Shown here in pieces: positions 42,278 to 51,127 of a stretch of DNA of 64,000 nucleotides (position 1 is its first letter; the number at the start of each line of letters is the position of its first letter). The DNA is from Marinirhabdus sp050859505 (GTDB taxonomy: Bacteria > Bacteroidota > Bacteroidia > Flavobacteriales > Flavobacteriaceae): contig NZ_CP193934.1 in NCBI RefSeq assembly GCF_050859505.1, positions 1,054,001 to 1,118,000 on the forward strand. Direction: 5' to 3'. Below the pieces are notes generated by a model. The model saw only the letters and a program-made list of their open reading frames with translations. It was not told the origin of the DNA and ran no database searches. The translations under genes and the position numbers were made by a program.

Positions 42278-43288
42278 TTACTGCTTTGCATTGTGCATAA
42301 ATTCTTCAGCTTTGGTCACCATATTTTTGCTTCCACAGAAAAATGGGACACGTTGGTGTAGTGTAGTAGGTTCAATTTCTAAAATACGCTCAAAACCATT
42401 GCTGGCACTACCTCCTGCCTGTTCTGCAATATACGCCATAGGATTGCATTCGTATAGCAAGCGTAGTTTACCTTCCGGATCTTTTGACGTATTTGGATAA
42501 ATATAAATGCCGCCTTTTATCATATTTCTATGGAAGTCTGAAACCAAGGAGCCTATATACCGTGCAGAATAAGGGCGATTTTCTTCCTCTTTCTGGCAGT
42601 ATTTAATGTAATCTTTTACTCCTTGCGGGAAGTGTATATAATTCCCTTCGTTTACCGAATAGATATTTCCGTCTTCTGGATATTTCATATTTGGATGTGA
42701 AAGATAATACGTCCCAATAGCGGGATTAAGGGTAAAACCATTCACACCATGACCTGTAGAATACACAATCATGGTAGAAGTTCCGTACACAATATATCCG
42801 GCAGCAACCTGGTTTTTTCCTGGCTGAAGGAAATCGTCTATCGTCACAGGACTCCCTGTTGGGGTAACTCTTCTGTAAATTGAAAAAATGGTTCCCACGG
42901 AAACATTTACATCTATATTGGAGGAGCCATCTAGCGGATCCATTAATACAATGTATTTGTTGTCGTTCTTTTTATTACGCCCCGTAATGGTAATAAAATC
43001 GTCTTCTTCTTCACTGGCAATACCGCAAACAATCTCACGGTTGGTGAGGGTCTTTATAAAGATTTCATTTGCGTATACGTCTAGCTTTTGCTGGTCTTCT
43101 CCCTGTATATTCGTTTCTCCTGCAGCCCCTAAAATATCTACCAAACCAGCTTTGTTTACCTCGTGGTTCACCACTTTTGCAGCCAAACGTATGGAATTGA
43201 TCAAGCGCGAAAGCTCGCCTGAAGAATATTTGAACTCTTCCTGATTTTCAATAATAAATTCGCCTAAAGTTTGGTTCTGTTTTGCCAT
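42278..43288 (-). CDS. fbp: Fructose-1,6-bisphosphatase class I
   Basis: Fbp hydrolyses fructose 1,6-bisphosphate in gluconeogenesis. The 336-residue enzyme shows the metal-binding acidic cluster VCGIASEEEDDF, the hallmark MDPLDGSSNIDVNVSVGTIF (residues near 116-135), the active-site stretch NEGNYIHFP and the substrate-binding YIGSLVSDFHRNMIKGGIY followed by LRLLYECNPMAYIAEQAGG. The length is normal. It faces the GNAT gene across a symmetric divergent promoter region, and its 3' end is terminated by the hairpin shared with the terB-like gene. Confidence 0.96.
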   Translation of the reverse strand: MAKQNQTLGEFIIENQEEFKYSSGELSRLINSIRLAAKVVNHEVNKAGLVDILGAAGETNIQGEDQQKLDVYANEIFIKTLTNREIVCGIASEEEDDFITITGRNKKNDNKYIVLMDPLDGSSNIDVNVSVGTIFSIYRRVTPTGSPVTIDDFLQPGKNQVAAGYIVYGTSTMIVYSTGHGVNGFTLNPAIGTYYLSHPNMKYPEDGNIYSVNEGNYIHFPQGVKDYIKYCQKEEENRPYSARYIGSLVSDFHRNMIKGGIYIYPNTSKDPEGKLRLLYECNPMAYIAEQAGGSASNGFERILEIEPTTLHQRVPFFCGSKNMVTKAEEFMHNAKQ

Positions 43289-43315
43289 GAGTGCCCGTAG
43301 TGCTTAGATTTGACG

Positions 43316-43353
43316 CAAATATCGGGTTTTTTAAGAAATACCACCGATATTTG
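43316..43353. promoter_or_regulatory. Symmetric divergent promoter of fbp and the GNAT gene
   Basis: CAAATATCGG (43316-43325) and CCGATATTTG (43344-43353) are a perfect inverted repeat. Each arm supplies a GATATTTG box, close to TAnnTTTG, for one of the two divergent genes. The right box overlaps the GTG at 43351-43353, so the GNAT gene must start at the later ATG. Confidence 0.5.
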
Positions 43354-43370
43354 TGTATCAAAACCAACAA

Positions 43371-43844
43371 ATGAACGTAAACATACGCAAAGCCGAAAAA
43401 AAAGATATGCCTCAAGTTTTGAAGCTTATTAAAGAATTAGCCGCTTTTGAGAAAGAACCTGATGCGGTTGAAGTAACCGTAGCAGACTTAGAAAAAGAAG
43501 GGTTTGATAACAAACTGTTCAGTTGTTTTGTTGCTGAAACTGAAACTGAAATAGTGGGAATGGCTTTGGTGTATTTTCGCTTCTCTACCTGGAAAGGGCG
43601 TAATGTCCATTTGGAAGATTTGGTGGTGAGCGAAGCATACAGAGGCAAAGGTATTGGCACAAAACTTTACAAAAGAGTCATGCAATTTGCAAAAGAACAT
43701 CAAGTAAACAGAGCCCAGTGGATTGTATTGAATTGGAATGAGAAAGCTATAAAAATGTATGAAAATTCCGGAGCTACTTTTCACAAAGACTGGTGGGTCG
43801 TACTAATGGATTCAGAAGGAATAACTAAAAATAGTGAAGATTGA
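43371..43844 (+). CDS. GNAT family N-acetyltransferase
   Basis: A 157-residue acetyltransferase of the SSAT/diamine-acetyltransferase-like GNAT subgroup. Signs are NVNIRKAEKKDMPQVLKLIK at the start, VHLEDLVVSEAYRGKGIGTK (acetyl-CoA pyrophosphate loop RGKGIG) in the middle and AQWIVLNWNEKAIKMYENSG near the end. The substrate is likely an amine but is not determined. The open frame extends to a GTG at 43353, which lies in the promoter box; the ATG at 43371 is chosen. The stop codon overlaps the start of the aspartokinase gene by 4 bp. Confidence 0.9.
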   Translation: MNVNIRKAEKKDMPQVLKLIKELAAFEKEPDAVEVTVADLEKEGFDNKLFSCFVAETETEIVGMALVYFRFSTWKGRNVHLEDLVVSEAYRGKGIGTKLYKRVMQFAKEHQVNRAQWIVLNWNEKAIKMYENSGATFHKDWWVVLMDSEGITKNSED

Positions 43845-45097
43845 AAGTATTTAAATTTGGAGGTGCATCGGTTAAAGATGCACAAGGTGTTAAAAATGTA
43901 GCTACTGTTTTAAAAAAAACGGGGGAGCAGGATTTGTTGGTGGTAATTTCGGCTATGGGCAAAATGACCAATCAATTAGAAAAAGTGGTAGATGCCTATC
44001 TAAGCGAAACGGAATCTGCTACAGCGTCTATTCATGAGTTTACAACCTATCATACCGATATTATGATAGCGCTTTTTGAAAATACGAAACTACCCGTTTT
44101 TGAAGAAGTCTCTAAGATTTTTAATAGTCTTTCAACTTTTTTAGAAAATAATAATTCTACAAATCGCCCTTTCGTGTATGACCAAGTGGTAGGTTTTGGA
44201 GAGTTGGTTTCTACCAAAATTGTGAGTGCATACCTTTCAAAAATTGGAGTGGAAAACACCTTATTGGACGTTCGTACTTGTATAGCAACGGATAGTAACT
44301 ATCGGGATGCCAAAGTGGATTGGGAGGCTACACAACAAAAAATTTCAAAGAAAGTTTCAACAAAAGGAATTACCATCACCCAAGGGTTTTTGGGTGCAGA
44401 AGGTGCTAATAATTTTACAACAACCTTGGGTCGCGAGGGAAGTGATTATACTGCTGCAATTTTTGCCTACTGCCTCAATGCAGAGGATGTGACCATTTGG
44501 AAGGATGTGCCTGGCGTTTTAAATGCAGACCCCAGATATTTTAGCAAAACTACGTTACTGGAACAAATTTCCTATCGTGAAGCTATAGAATTAGCTTTTT
44601 ACGGCGCTTCGGTAATTCACCCAAAAACATTACAACCCTTACAGAGAAAAGAAATTCCGTTGTACGTAAAATCGTTTCTTAATCCGCTGGATCCCGGGAC
44701 TTGTGTTGGAAAAGGCGTGACGCTACATCCCATGGTTTCGTGTTTTATTCTTAAGAAAAATCAGGTACTAATTTCACTGTCTTCGTTGGATTTCAACTTT
44801 ATGATGGAAGATCATATTGGGAACGTATTTAAATGGTTGCACGAATATAAAATGAAAGTAGAACTTATTCAAAATTCGGCAATAAGCTTTTCAGTCTGTA
44901 TAGATAATAAGTATGACATGCTGGAACCACTGCTTAACAAATTGCGCAGCACCTTTAAAGTAAGATGGAATGAAAACGTAACGCTGTACACCATTCGTCA
45001 TGCTGAAGCTAAGCAAGTTAAGGCGCTTCTAAAAGATAAAGAACTTTTGTTAAAACAGGAAAGCAGGGGGACTGTGCAATTGGTGGTCAAAGAATAG
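43841..45097 (+). CDS. Aspartate kinase
   Basis: Aspartokinase phosphorylates aspartate as the first step to lysine, threonine and methionine. The 418-residue protein has the kinase start MKVFKFGGASVKDAQGVKNV, the substrate region LLVVISAMGKMTNQLEKVVD and the nucleotide-binding region FTTTLGREGSDYTAA, followed by IWKDVPGVLNADPRYF. A C-terminal regulatory part of about 120 residues is present with ACT-like strands. It is monofunctional. The start codon is TTG, embedded in TTGA shared with the stop of the GNAT gene, so translation is coupled. Confidence 0.92.
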   Translation: MKVFKFGGASVKDAQGVKNVATVLKKTGEQDLLVVISAMGKMTNQLEKVVDAYLSETESATASIHEFTTYHTDIMIALFENTKLPVFEEVSKIFNSLSTFLENNNSTNRPFVYDQVVGFGELVSTKIVSAYLSKIGVENTLLDVRTCIATDSNYRDAKVDWEATQQKISKKVSTKGITITQGFLGAEGANNFTTTLGREGSDYTAAIFAYCLNAEDVTIWKDVPGVLNADPRYFSKTTLLEQISYREAIELAFYGASVIHPKTLQPLQRKEIPLYVKSFLNPLDPGTCVGKGVTLHPMVSCFILKKNQVLISLSSLDFNFMMEDHIGNVFKWLHEYKMKVELIQNSAISFSVCIDNKYDMLEPLLNKLRSTFKVRWNENVTLYTIRHAEAKQVKALLKDKELLLKQESRGTVQLVVKE

Positions 45098-45109
45098 CGG
45101 CGGTTTCGT

Positions 45110-45117
45110 TATCTTTG
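45110..45117 (+). promoter_or_regulatory. -7 promoter box of olsF
   Basis: TATCTTTG matches TAnnTTTG and lies 23 bp before the olsF ATG, so olsF probably has its own promoter despite following aspartokinase closely. Confidence 0.45.
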
Positions 45118-45139
45118 TAAACTACAACCACCAAACCAC

Positions 45140-46963
45140 ATGGGATTAGTTACTACCAAAGAGATTGCGAAAGCCCTAAAAGTTGATAAACTCGGCTTTT
45201 TGGGAACCTTTATGGGGTGGTCTGTGATGAAGGTGCTTAACATATCTACTATAAACAAGGTTTACAATCGCAACAAGCATTTAAGCGGCCTAGAATTTAT
45301 GAATGGGCTCCTAGATGAGTTTGAAGTAGATTATGAAATTCCTGAAGAAGACTTAAAAAGAATCCCAAAAACAGGCCCATTTATTACTATTTCCAATCAT
45401 CCGCTGGGTGGGATAGACGGCATTCTATTACTGAAGTTACTTTTGGAACGCCGTCCAGATTATAAAATTATTGCGAATTTTTTACTGCATCGTATAGAGC
45501 CATTAAAGCCTTATGTAATGCCTGTGAATCCTTTTGAAGAACACAAAGAGGCGCATAATAGTATGATGGCATTTAAAAGCGCTTTGCAACACTTAAAGGA
45601 TGGACAGCCCTTGGGCGTATTTCCAGCCGGAGAGGTTTCTACACAGAAGGAGGCACAAATAGTTATTGACAGGACGTGGGAACCTGCCGTAATGAAACTT
45701 ATAAAAAAAGCAGGCGTCCCGGTAATCCCAATATATTTTCATGGGCGTAACAGTAAATCTTTTTACCGTTGGGCAAAAATGAGCGACACCCTACGCACGG
45801 CAAAGCTACCAAGTGAGTTATTGTCTCAAAAAGAACGAACATTAAAGGTGCGTATTGGAAACCCTATTTCACTAGAAGATCAAAACGAACACGAAACCTT
45901 AGAATCCTACACGGCTTTTCTTCGGAAGAAAACGTATGTGCTTGCCAATCCATTTCAGAAGAAAAAATTTGTGGATACCCTTCCCAAAACAATTAAACTA
46001 CCCAAATTACCAAAAAAAATTGTAGGACCCGTTCCAATCGAAGCTATTGAAAAAGAAATACTTGCGCTTCGCAACGAAGAAAAACGTTTGCTGGAGAGTA
46101 AAAATTATGAAGTTTTTCTAGCCTCTGCAGACAAAATACCCAACATCCTTTTAGAAATTGGTCGCTTACGTGAAATCACTTTCCGTGAAGTGGGTGAAGG
46201 CACCAACAATGCTATTGATATAGATAAGTTTGACAACCATTACCACCATATGTTTTTGTGGGATAACGAAGCGAAAAAATTGGCAGGTGCATATAGAATG
46301 GGACTGGGCTCCAAAATTTTTGCAGCGTATGGCATTGACGGATTTTACCTTCAGGATCTCTTCCGCTTTGAGCCAGAACTGCACGATATGATGAGTAAAA
46401 GCATTGAGATGGGCCGTGCATTTATTATAAAAGAATACCAACTACGCCCCATGCCGCTTTTTCTTCTTTGGAAAGGCATCGTGCACACCACCTTGCGGTA
46501 TCCAGAGCATAAATTTTTAATTGGTGGTGTAAGTATTAGCAATCAATTTTCAGAATTCAGTAAGAGTTTGATGATTGAATTTATGAAATCTAATTATTAT
46601 GATCCGTACATAGCGCAGTATATAAACCCAAAAAAGGAATACAAAGTAAAACTGAAGGATGCCGATAAAGATTTTATTTTTGACGAAAGTGAAGCAGATC
46701 TCAACAAGTTCGATAAGCTTATAGACGAAGTAGAACCAGGCGCATTGCGATTACCCGTCCTCATTAAAAAGTATATTAAACAAAACGCAAAAGTAGTAGC
46801 GTTTAACGTAGACCCGCTTTTCAACAACGCGGTAGATGGGTTAATGTATATTCGTATTGCAGATTTGCCCGAAAGTACCGTAAAGCCAGTTATGGAAGAA
46901 TTTCAAGCCGAATTGGAGAAAAGATACAGCAACGGCAACAAGGCTGCAAATGAAGAAGAATAA
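45140..46963 (+). CDS. olsF: Bifunctional ornithine lipid acyltransferase (OlsF type)
   Basis: A 607-residue fusion of a PlsC-type lysophospholipid acyltransferase (N-terminal half) and a GNAT/OlsB-like N-acyltransferase (C-terminal half). This is the arrangement of OlsF, which makes the aminolipid ornithine lipid in Flavobacterium and Serratia. The PlsC half has the HxxxxD motif as NHPLGGID (near residue 87) and the later FPAGEVS and VPVIPIYFHG. The OlsB-like half shows LLEIGRLREITFREVGEG (near 335) and DKFDNHYHHMFLWDNEAKKL, then GSKIFAAYGIDGFYL. A membrane role at the inner leaflet is expected. It may function in phosphate limitation, which cannot be seen here. Confidence 0.9.
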   Translation: MGLVTTKEIAKALKVDKLGFLGTFMGWSVMKVLNISTINKVYNRNKHLSGLEFMNGLLDEFEVDYEIPEEDLKRIPKTGPFITISNHPLGGIDGILLLKLLLERRPDYKIIANFLLHRIEPLKPYVMPVNPFEEHKEAHNSMMAFKSALQHLKDGQPLGVFPAGEVSTQKEAQIVIDRTWEPAVMKLIKKAGVPVIPIYFHGRNSKSFYRWAKMSDTLRTAKLPSELLSQKERTLKVRIGNPISLEDQNEHETLESYTAFLRKKTYVLANPFQKKKFVDTLPKTIKLPKLPKKIVGPVPIEAIEKEILALRNEEKRLLESKNYEVFLASADKIPNILLEIGRLREITFREVGEGTNNAIDIDKFDNHYHHMFLWDNEAKKLAGAYRMGLGSKIFAAYGIDGFYLQDLFRFEPELHDMMSKSIEMGRAFIIKEYQLRPMPLFLLWKGIVHTTLRYPEHKFLIGGVSISNQFSEFSKSLMIEFMKSNYYDPYIAQYINPKKEYKVKLKDADKDFIFDESEADLNKFDKLIDEVEPGALRLPVLIKKYIKQNAKVVAFNVDPLFNNAVDGLMYIRIADLPESTVKPVMEEFQAELEKRYSNGNKAANEEE

Positions 46964-47833
46964 CTATTTTTCTCTAAATAAAAGTTCAGCTAAAACAGTT
47001 GCTCCTTTATTATTTAAATGATCCTGATCTCTAAAATAGTAATCTGCCTGTAAAGAATCCTGAAAATTAAGAACGGGGAGGTTGTGATTTTTAAAAACCA
47101 TATCTGCTTCAAAACTTTTACCTTTCAAAAATGTATTATAAGTGGGACTAACGGGAAACTTCACTCCCACAAGTTCAATGTGGTGTTCTTTGCAAAGTGC
47201 TATGATACGTTGTAAAGAAGCTTCTAAAGTAGCCGATTTTTCTTCACCAGTAAAATATACCTTAAAGCGTTTCATGCTTAGCCTAACTTTTTCTGTAGAC
47301 TCTTTATTTTCCCAGGGAATAAGGGGCTTAGTAGCACGACTTCTCTTTAGGAAGCTAACAAAATAATTCTTAAGAAGGGGAACGTATTTAGTATTAAAAT
47401 AGACTGTATTTCTTTTTAAATACACATTCGTTACATACCCAAAAATAGTAGGATAATCTTCATAGGTGGTAAAATAAGCAGACAGTGTATTATTGTTGTA
47501 TGCCTCTCTATCTGGAGAGAGCATGTGGGCATCTACGGTTAAATAAATTGTTTTCGGTTTGCCATTTCGCAAGAGGTATTTTAATTTGCGTTCAAGGTCT
47601 ATATAAGAGTCGCTTCGGTCCGAAAAATTTTCGACACCATACACCAAAGGAATCGTGTCCAACGATGCGCCGTGAGAATCTGCCAATAAATAAATTTCTT
47701 TATGGAGCGAAACACTCGTATAATCACTAATGTAAATAGATTTAACCAGCTGTAGTAAGCCAAAATTTATGACCCACAGTACTATAATAAAAAGCCCTGT
47801 TTTAATTAGAAATTTTCTCATACGATGGCTCAA
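46964..47833 (-). CDS. Membrane-anchored SGNH-like hydrolase domain protein
   Basis: A 289-residue protein with one N-terminal membrane helix (residues about 8-28) and an extracytoplasmic domain resembling the SGNH/DltD/AlgX fold. The putative nucleophile motif is ADSHGASLD near residue 51, and the C-terminal Asp-His pair is in FRDQDHLNNKGATVLAELL. Middle parts include YLTVDAHMLSP and a basic helix. The family contains esterases and O-acyltransferases of envelope polysaccharides, so a role in modifying a surface glycan is plausible but unproven. It is convergent with olsF with no gap. Confidence 0.75.
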   Translation of the reverse strand: MSHRMRKFLIKTGLFIIVLWVINFGLLQLVKSIYISDYTSVSLHKEIYLLADSHGASLDTIPLVYGVENFSDRSDSYIDLERKLKYLLRNGKPKTIYLTVDAHMLSPDREAYNNNTLSAYFTTYEDYPTIFGYVTNVYLKRNTVYFNTKYVPLLKNYFVSFLKRSRATKPLIPWENKESTEKVRLSMKRFKVYFTGEEKSATLEASLQRIIALCKEHHIELVGVKFPVSPTYNTFLKGKSFEADMVFKNHNLPVLNFQDSLQADYYFRDQDHLNNKGATVLAELLFREK

Positions 47834-47939
47834 ATCTACATATTTAAAAAGTGTTACAGACTAACTATTTTATTCTGAAGGATCTATTTTAATCCATGTT
47901 GCTGGTATTTAGAATATAAAACCATTAAGTACTATTCAT

Positions 47940-47947
47940 TACTTTTG
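47940..47947 (+). promoter_or_regulatory. -7 promoter box of the DUF5995 gene
   Basis: TACTTTTG matches TAnnTTTG and lies 30 bp upstream of the ATG at 47977. Confidence 0.45.
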
Positions 47948-47976
47948 TACTTTAGGGTGCTCAATACCAATATTTT

Positions 47977-48729
47977 ATGAAAACAGCCAAAACTATTGAT
48001 GAGGTTATTTTAATCTTAGAACAAATTATTGTTACCGAAACGAAAGCCAATAGCAATCTTGTCTATTTTCCTGTTCTTTATAAACAAGTTACCCACCGCA
48101 TAAAAGAAGGAATTGAAAAGAACGAGTTTGAAAATAACAACCGTATGGAAGTGCTGGATGTTATTTTCGCCAACCGTTATATAAAAGCATATTTTCAGCT
48201 AAAAAATAATGAAACGCCATCACAGAGTTGGGCCAATGCATTTGCTGAAGCTAACAATGGAAAGTTACTCATCATGCAACATGTGTTGTTGGGAATTAAC
48301 GCGCATATAAATCTCGATTTGGGTATTGCCGTTGCCGAAACAGTTGGAGAAAACGGTGATATGGCCAATTTTGAAAACGATTTTAACAAAATAAATGAAA
48401 TTCTAGCCAGTTTGGTAGATGGTGTTCAAGAGCGTATTGGTAGGGTTTCCCCACTTTTTTACTTGTTGGAAAGGTTTGGAAAAGGGAAAGAGGATAAAAT
48501 TGTGACTTTCAGTATACTTATTGCCCGAGATGGCGCGTGGCTATTTGCCAATCAATATCATTTTTCTCACACAAAAGATCTAGAATTCCAGCGAAGAGAT
48601 ATCGTTATTGGAATGCTCGCCACAAAGCTCACCAAAACAAAAAGTCGTTGGCTGCAGTGGGTGGTTAAAAGTATTAGATGGCTGGAAAATAAAGATGTTC
48701 CGGCAGTAGTAATGGTGTTGAATTCTTAA
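47977..48729 (+). CDS. DUF5995 family protein
   Basis: A 250-residue, mainly helical protein of the DUF5995 family. Conserved-looking parts are FPVLYKQVTHRIKEGIE near residue 28, FANRYIKAYFQ near 57, and the His-rich segment MQHVLLGINAHINLDLGIA near 100. The clustered histidines and Asp hint at a metal site but no function is established. It is preceded by a TACTTTTG promoter box, and its last four bases overlap those of the convergent small membrane gene. Confidence 0.85.
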   Translation: MKTAKTIDEVILILEQIIVTETKANSNLVYFPVLYKQVTHRIKEGIEKNEFENNNRMEVLDVIFANRYIKAYFQLKNNETPSQSWANAFAEANNGKLLIMQHVLLGINAHINLDLGIAVAETVGENGDMANFENDFNKINEILASLVDGVQERIGRVSPLFYLLERFGKGKEDKIVTFSILIARDGAWLFANQYHFSHTKDLEFQRRDIVIGMLATKLTKTKSRWLQWVVKSIRWLENKDVPAVVMVLNS

Positions 48730-49145
48730 AGACTAGGGAAGATGAAAATCAAAAAAAATGCCAATACCAATACCCAAAAAATAGTTGCCATAAGCGCAGT
48801 GAATAGATGAAAAACTTTGAGTTGAGGCTTTAGTAGTGCTAAGGGTATTATAAAGAAAATAGCACCAAAAATTCCGCTAATCCCAATTAAACCAATGGTA
48901 GTAAGCAACAGTCCAGAATCTTTTCCTGAAAAAATAAATTTAAGAGCATGGGTGTCTTCGGGGCCTGCTTTTTTTTGAATATGTAAGGCATACAATCCAT
49001 AAAGCCCGAAAATTAAGGGTATATACCACGTCGTCGCGTAGGTCACTAAATCGGTTTCGGACATATTATTGAAATTGATACCATAGAAATACACAAATAT
49101 TCCGAAGCCTAGGGCCAAAAATAGAAAGTAGAATAGTTTTTTCAT
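48726..49145 (-). CDS. Small four-helix membrane protein
   Basis: A 139-residue integral membrane protein with about four hydrophobic segments (starting MKKLFYFLFLALGFGIFVYF). No family is recognised. The open frame extends to 49226 but the additional 27 residues overlap the end of the upstream gene and are Trp/Met-rich nonsense-like sequence, so the ATG at 49145 is chosen. It follows that upstream gene by 10 bp and may be co-transcribed with it. Its stop overlaps the stop region of the DUF5995 gene. Confidence 0.7.
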   Translation of the reverse strand: MKKLFYFLFLALGFGIFVYFYGINFNNMSETDLVTYATTWYIPLIFGLYGLYALHIQKKAGPEDTHALKFIFSGKDSGLLLTTIGLIGISGIFGAIFFIIPLALLKPQLKVFHLFTALMATIFWVLVLAFFLIFIFPSL

Positions 49146-49155
49146 TTTATAGTAT

Positions 49156-49629
49156 CTACTCGTCATCATCATCGTCATATACCATTTCCATTCTATTTTC
49201 TTCCATTTGGATCCTGGTGTTAACAAAACTCAATTGATAGGAGGGTGATTTTTTGAATATGCTTTGTACTTCTCCGTGAGGGAGTGCTTGGGTGTTTATA
49301 AGCATTTTTTCGAATTTTGCCATTTCGGTCATAAAGTTGCTCCCAAATCCTGATGATAAAATAGCCTGTACTTGCACATCCATAGGTTGCTTGGCTATTT
49401 TTATTGCGAATTTATCAAAGAGGATGCAATCTACTTTTGGGTCGTCACAATCCATAATTGCTTTTTTAACAACGGTTAATTGCTGCAACAAAGCTGCTTT
49501 GTTTTTACCGTTCTTAGCGTTTGAAGGTCTTTCAGTTTTGATCTCTTTGGCGTCTTTTTTTTCTATTTTTTGACTCGTGCCAATAGCAGGAATAAGTAAT
49601 AAAGCTAGTATATAAATATATTTTTTCAT
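49156..49629 (-). CDS. Secreted acidic-tailed protein of unknown function
   Basis: A 157-residue protein with a signal peptide (MKKYIYILALLLIPAIGTSQ), a charged Lys/Glu-rich region (about 22-45), a central domain containing two cysteines (DCDDPKVDC near residue 60), and a C-terminal run of seven Asp/Glu. No family is recognised; it is probably periplasmic. It is followed within 10 bp by the small membrane protein gene. On its 5' side 250 bp of AT-rich sequence without a visible feature separate it from miaE. Confidence 0.7.
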   Translation of the reverse strand: MKKYIYILALLLIPAIGTSQKIEKKDAKEIKTERPSNAKNGKNKAALLQQLTVVKKAIMDCDDPKVDCILFDKFAIKIAKQPMDVQVQAILSSGFGSNFMTEMAKFEKMLINTQALPHGEVQSIFKKSPSYQLSFVNTRIQMEENRMEMVYDDDDDE

Positions 49630-49879
49630 GGCTATTAATTCTAGGAGTTATTCGTATCTCAAAACTACCTGAAAATGAATTAAATAGTATATATGAAAAT
49701 GCCTATATATAAAAAATGCGTGAATTCATAGAGGGCTCAAACTAAATCGCATGCCCATTGTTTCAAGAAAGTTGCCAAGATAGTTTAAGTATACATTTCA
49801 AAAAGGAAAGCCTTTGAAGGTATTATAGCGATCATTCAGTACAAAGAAAAAAAGAGGTATGTGCTGTGTTAAGGGAATT

Positions 49880-50461
49880 CTAACCGTGAATAGTTTCGGA
49901 CTTGCCGTAATTTTTAATAATTTCTCCTTCAAATTCTATGAGTTCTTGCCAGCGTTTGTCAATATCAACATCCTGACCATACTTTCTTGCAAAGCCTAAA
50001 AAAGTGGTATAATGGCCAGCTTCACTAATCATTAACTCCCGATAAAATTTGGAAAGTTCTGGGTCTTTAATGCGTTCCGAAAGTAATTTAAAACGCTCGC
50101 AACTTCTAGCTTCAATCATAGCCGAAAATAATAATCTATCTACCATGGCCTGTTCTCTGCTTCCTCCGCGATTCATAAATTGATATAACTGGTTTACATA
50201 GTGGTCCTTTCGCTCGCGACCTAATTTATAGCCTCGTTTTTTAATAATTTCGTGTACCATTTCGAAATGCTCTAACTCTTCTTGAGCCAGTTTTAAAAGG
50301 TCTGTAACCAAATCAACATGTTGGCTGTTTAATGTTATAATAGTAATGGCATTGGTAGCGGCTTTTTGCTCGCACCACGCGTGGTCTGTCAAGATTTCTT
50401 CTAAGTTGCTTTCTACAATGGTTACCCATCGTGGATCTGTAGCGAGTTTAAGGTTGAGCAT
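49880..50461 (-). CDS. miaE: tRNA-(ms2io6A37) hydroxylase
   Basis: MiaE is a nonhaem di-iron monooxygenase that hydroxylates the isopentenyl group of ms2i6A at position 37 of tRNA. The ferritin-like iron ligands are visible in ILTDHAWCEQKAA, AQEELEHFEMVHEII, IEARSCERF and ISEAGHYTTFLGFA. The 193-residue form starting MLNLKLATDPRW is chosen over the longer frame from 50500, because the family begins with such a segment and the long frame overlaps the upstream gene. The upstream DUF1304 gene is in the same direction. Confidence 0.9.
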   Translation of the reverse strand: MLNLKLATDPRWVTIVESNLEEILTDHAWCEQKAATNAITIITLNSQHVDLVTDLLKLAQEELEHFEMVHEIIKKRGYKLGRERKDHYVNQLYQFMNRGGSREQAMVDRLLFSAMIEARSCERFKLLSERIKDPELSKFYRELMISEAGHYTTFLGFARKYGQDVDIDKRWQELIEFEGEIIKNYGKSETIHG

Positions 50462-50499
50462 GCTGTAAGGGTTTAGTTTTTTTGCTGGAAGATAGAGCA

Positions 50500-50862
50500 C
50501 TACAAAAATAGTAGTAGTAAAATAGTTAGTATTGCTGGTATAGCCTGAATAAAAAATATTTTTTTAGAAACTGAAAAAGCACCATAAATTCCCGCAATAG
50601 CTATACAGCTTAAAAAAAATACAGCCACGTTATGTTGCCATTCTAAGTTTTCAATAAAGAAAGTCCAAATAAGTCCAACAGCTAAAAAACCATTATAAAG
50701 CCCTTGATTGGCTGCCATAGATTTGGTTTTAGGAAAAAGATCTTTTGGAAATCCCTTAAAAATTTTTGGGCCTTTGGTGGTCCAGGCAAACATTTCAAAA
50801 TACAGAAAATATAGATGAAGAAAGGCAATAAAACCTATGAGAATTTTTATGGCTATTGGCAT
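50500..50862 (-). CDS. DUF1304 family membrane protein
   Basis: A 120-residue protein with four membrane segments. Signs of the DUF1304 family are FIAFLHLYFLYFEMFAW near residue 10, the motif in which Lys/Pro-rich MAANQGLYNGFLAVG follows (near 50) and GIYGAFSVSKKIFF near 90. The function is unknown; an epimerase label in databases has no clear basis here. It precedes miaE and probably shares its transcript. Confidence 0.82.
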   Translation of the reverse strand: MPIAIKILIGFIAFLHLYFLYFEMFAWTTKGPKIFKGFPKDLFPKTKSMAANQGLYNGFLAVGLIWTFFIENLEWQHNVAVFFLSCIAIAGIYGAFSVSKKIFFIQAIPAILTILLLLFL

Positions 50863-50966
50863 ATGGTATTATTTTTCTTTTATAAAATTACGACAATAAT
50901 CCTTAACCTCCTTGCTAGCACTGGTAAAAGCGGCCGATTCCCTATGTTTTAAGCTTTCAAAAATAA

Positions 50967-50998
50967 AAAAGCCTTCAAATATATATCTGAAAGCTTTT
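50967..50998 (-). terminator. Intrinsic terminator on the minus strand
   Basis: Read leftward, AAAAGCTTTCA pairs with TGAAGGCTTTT with one mismatch, followed by TTATTTTT. It would end transcripts of the TM2 genes before the DUF1304 gene. Confidence 0.55.
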
Positions 50999-51127
50999 AA
51001 ATTTTATTAGAATTAATTTATAAGGATACGGAGTTCAGTCCAAGTTTAAACTCTGTACAGGTACCTAAGGTTTCCACTGCATCCGTGTGCTTTCCTGGTA
51101 AGGAAGGTTCACATTGAAAAACTAATC

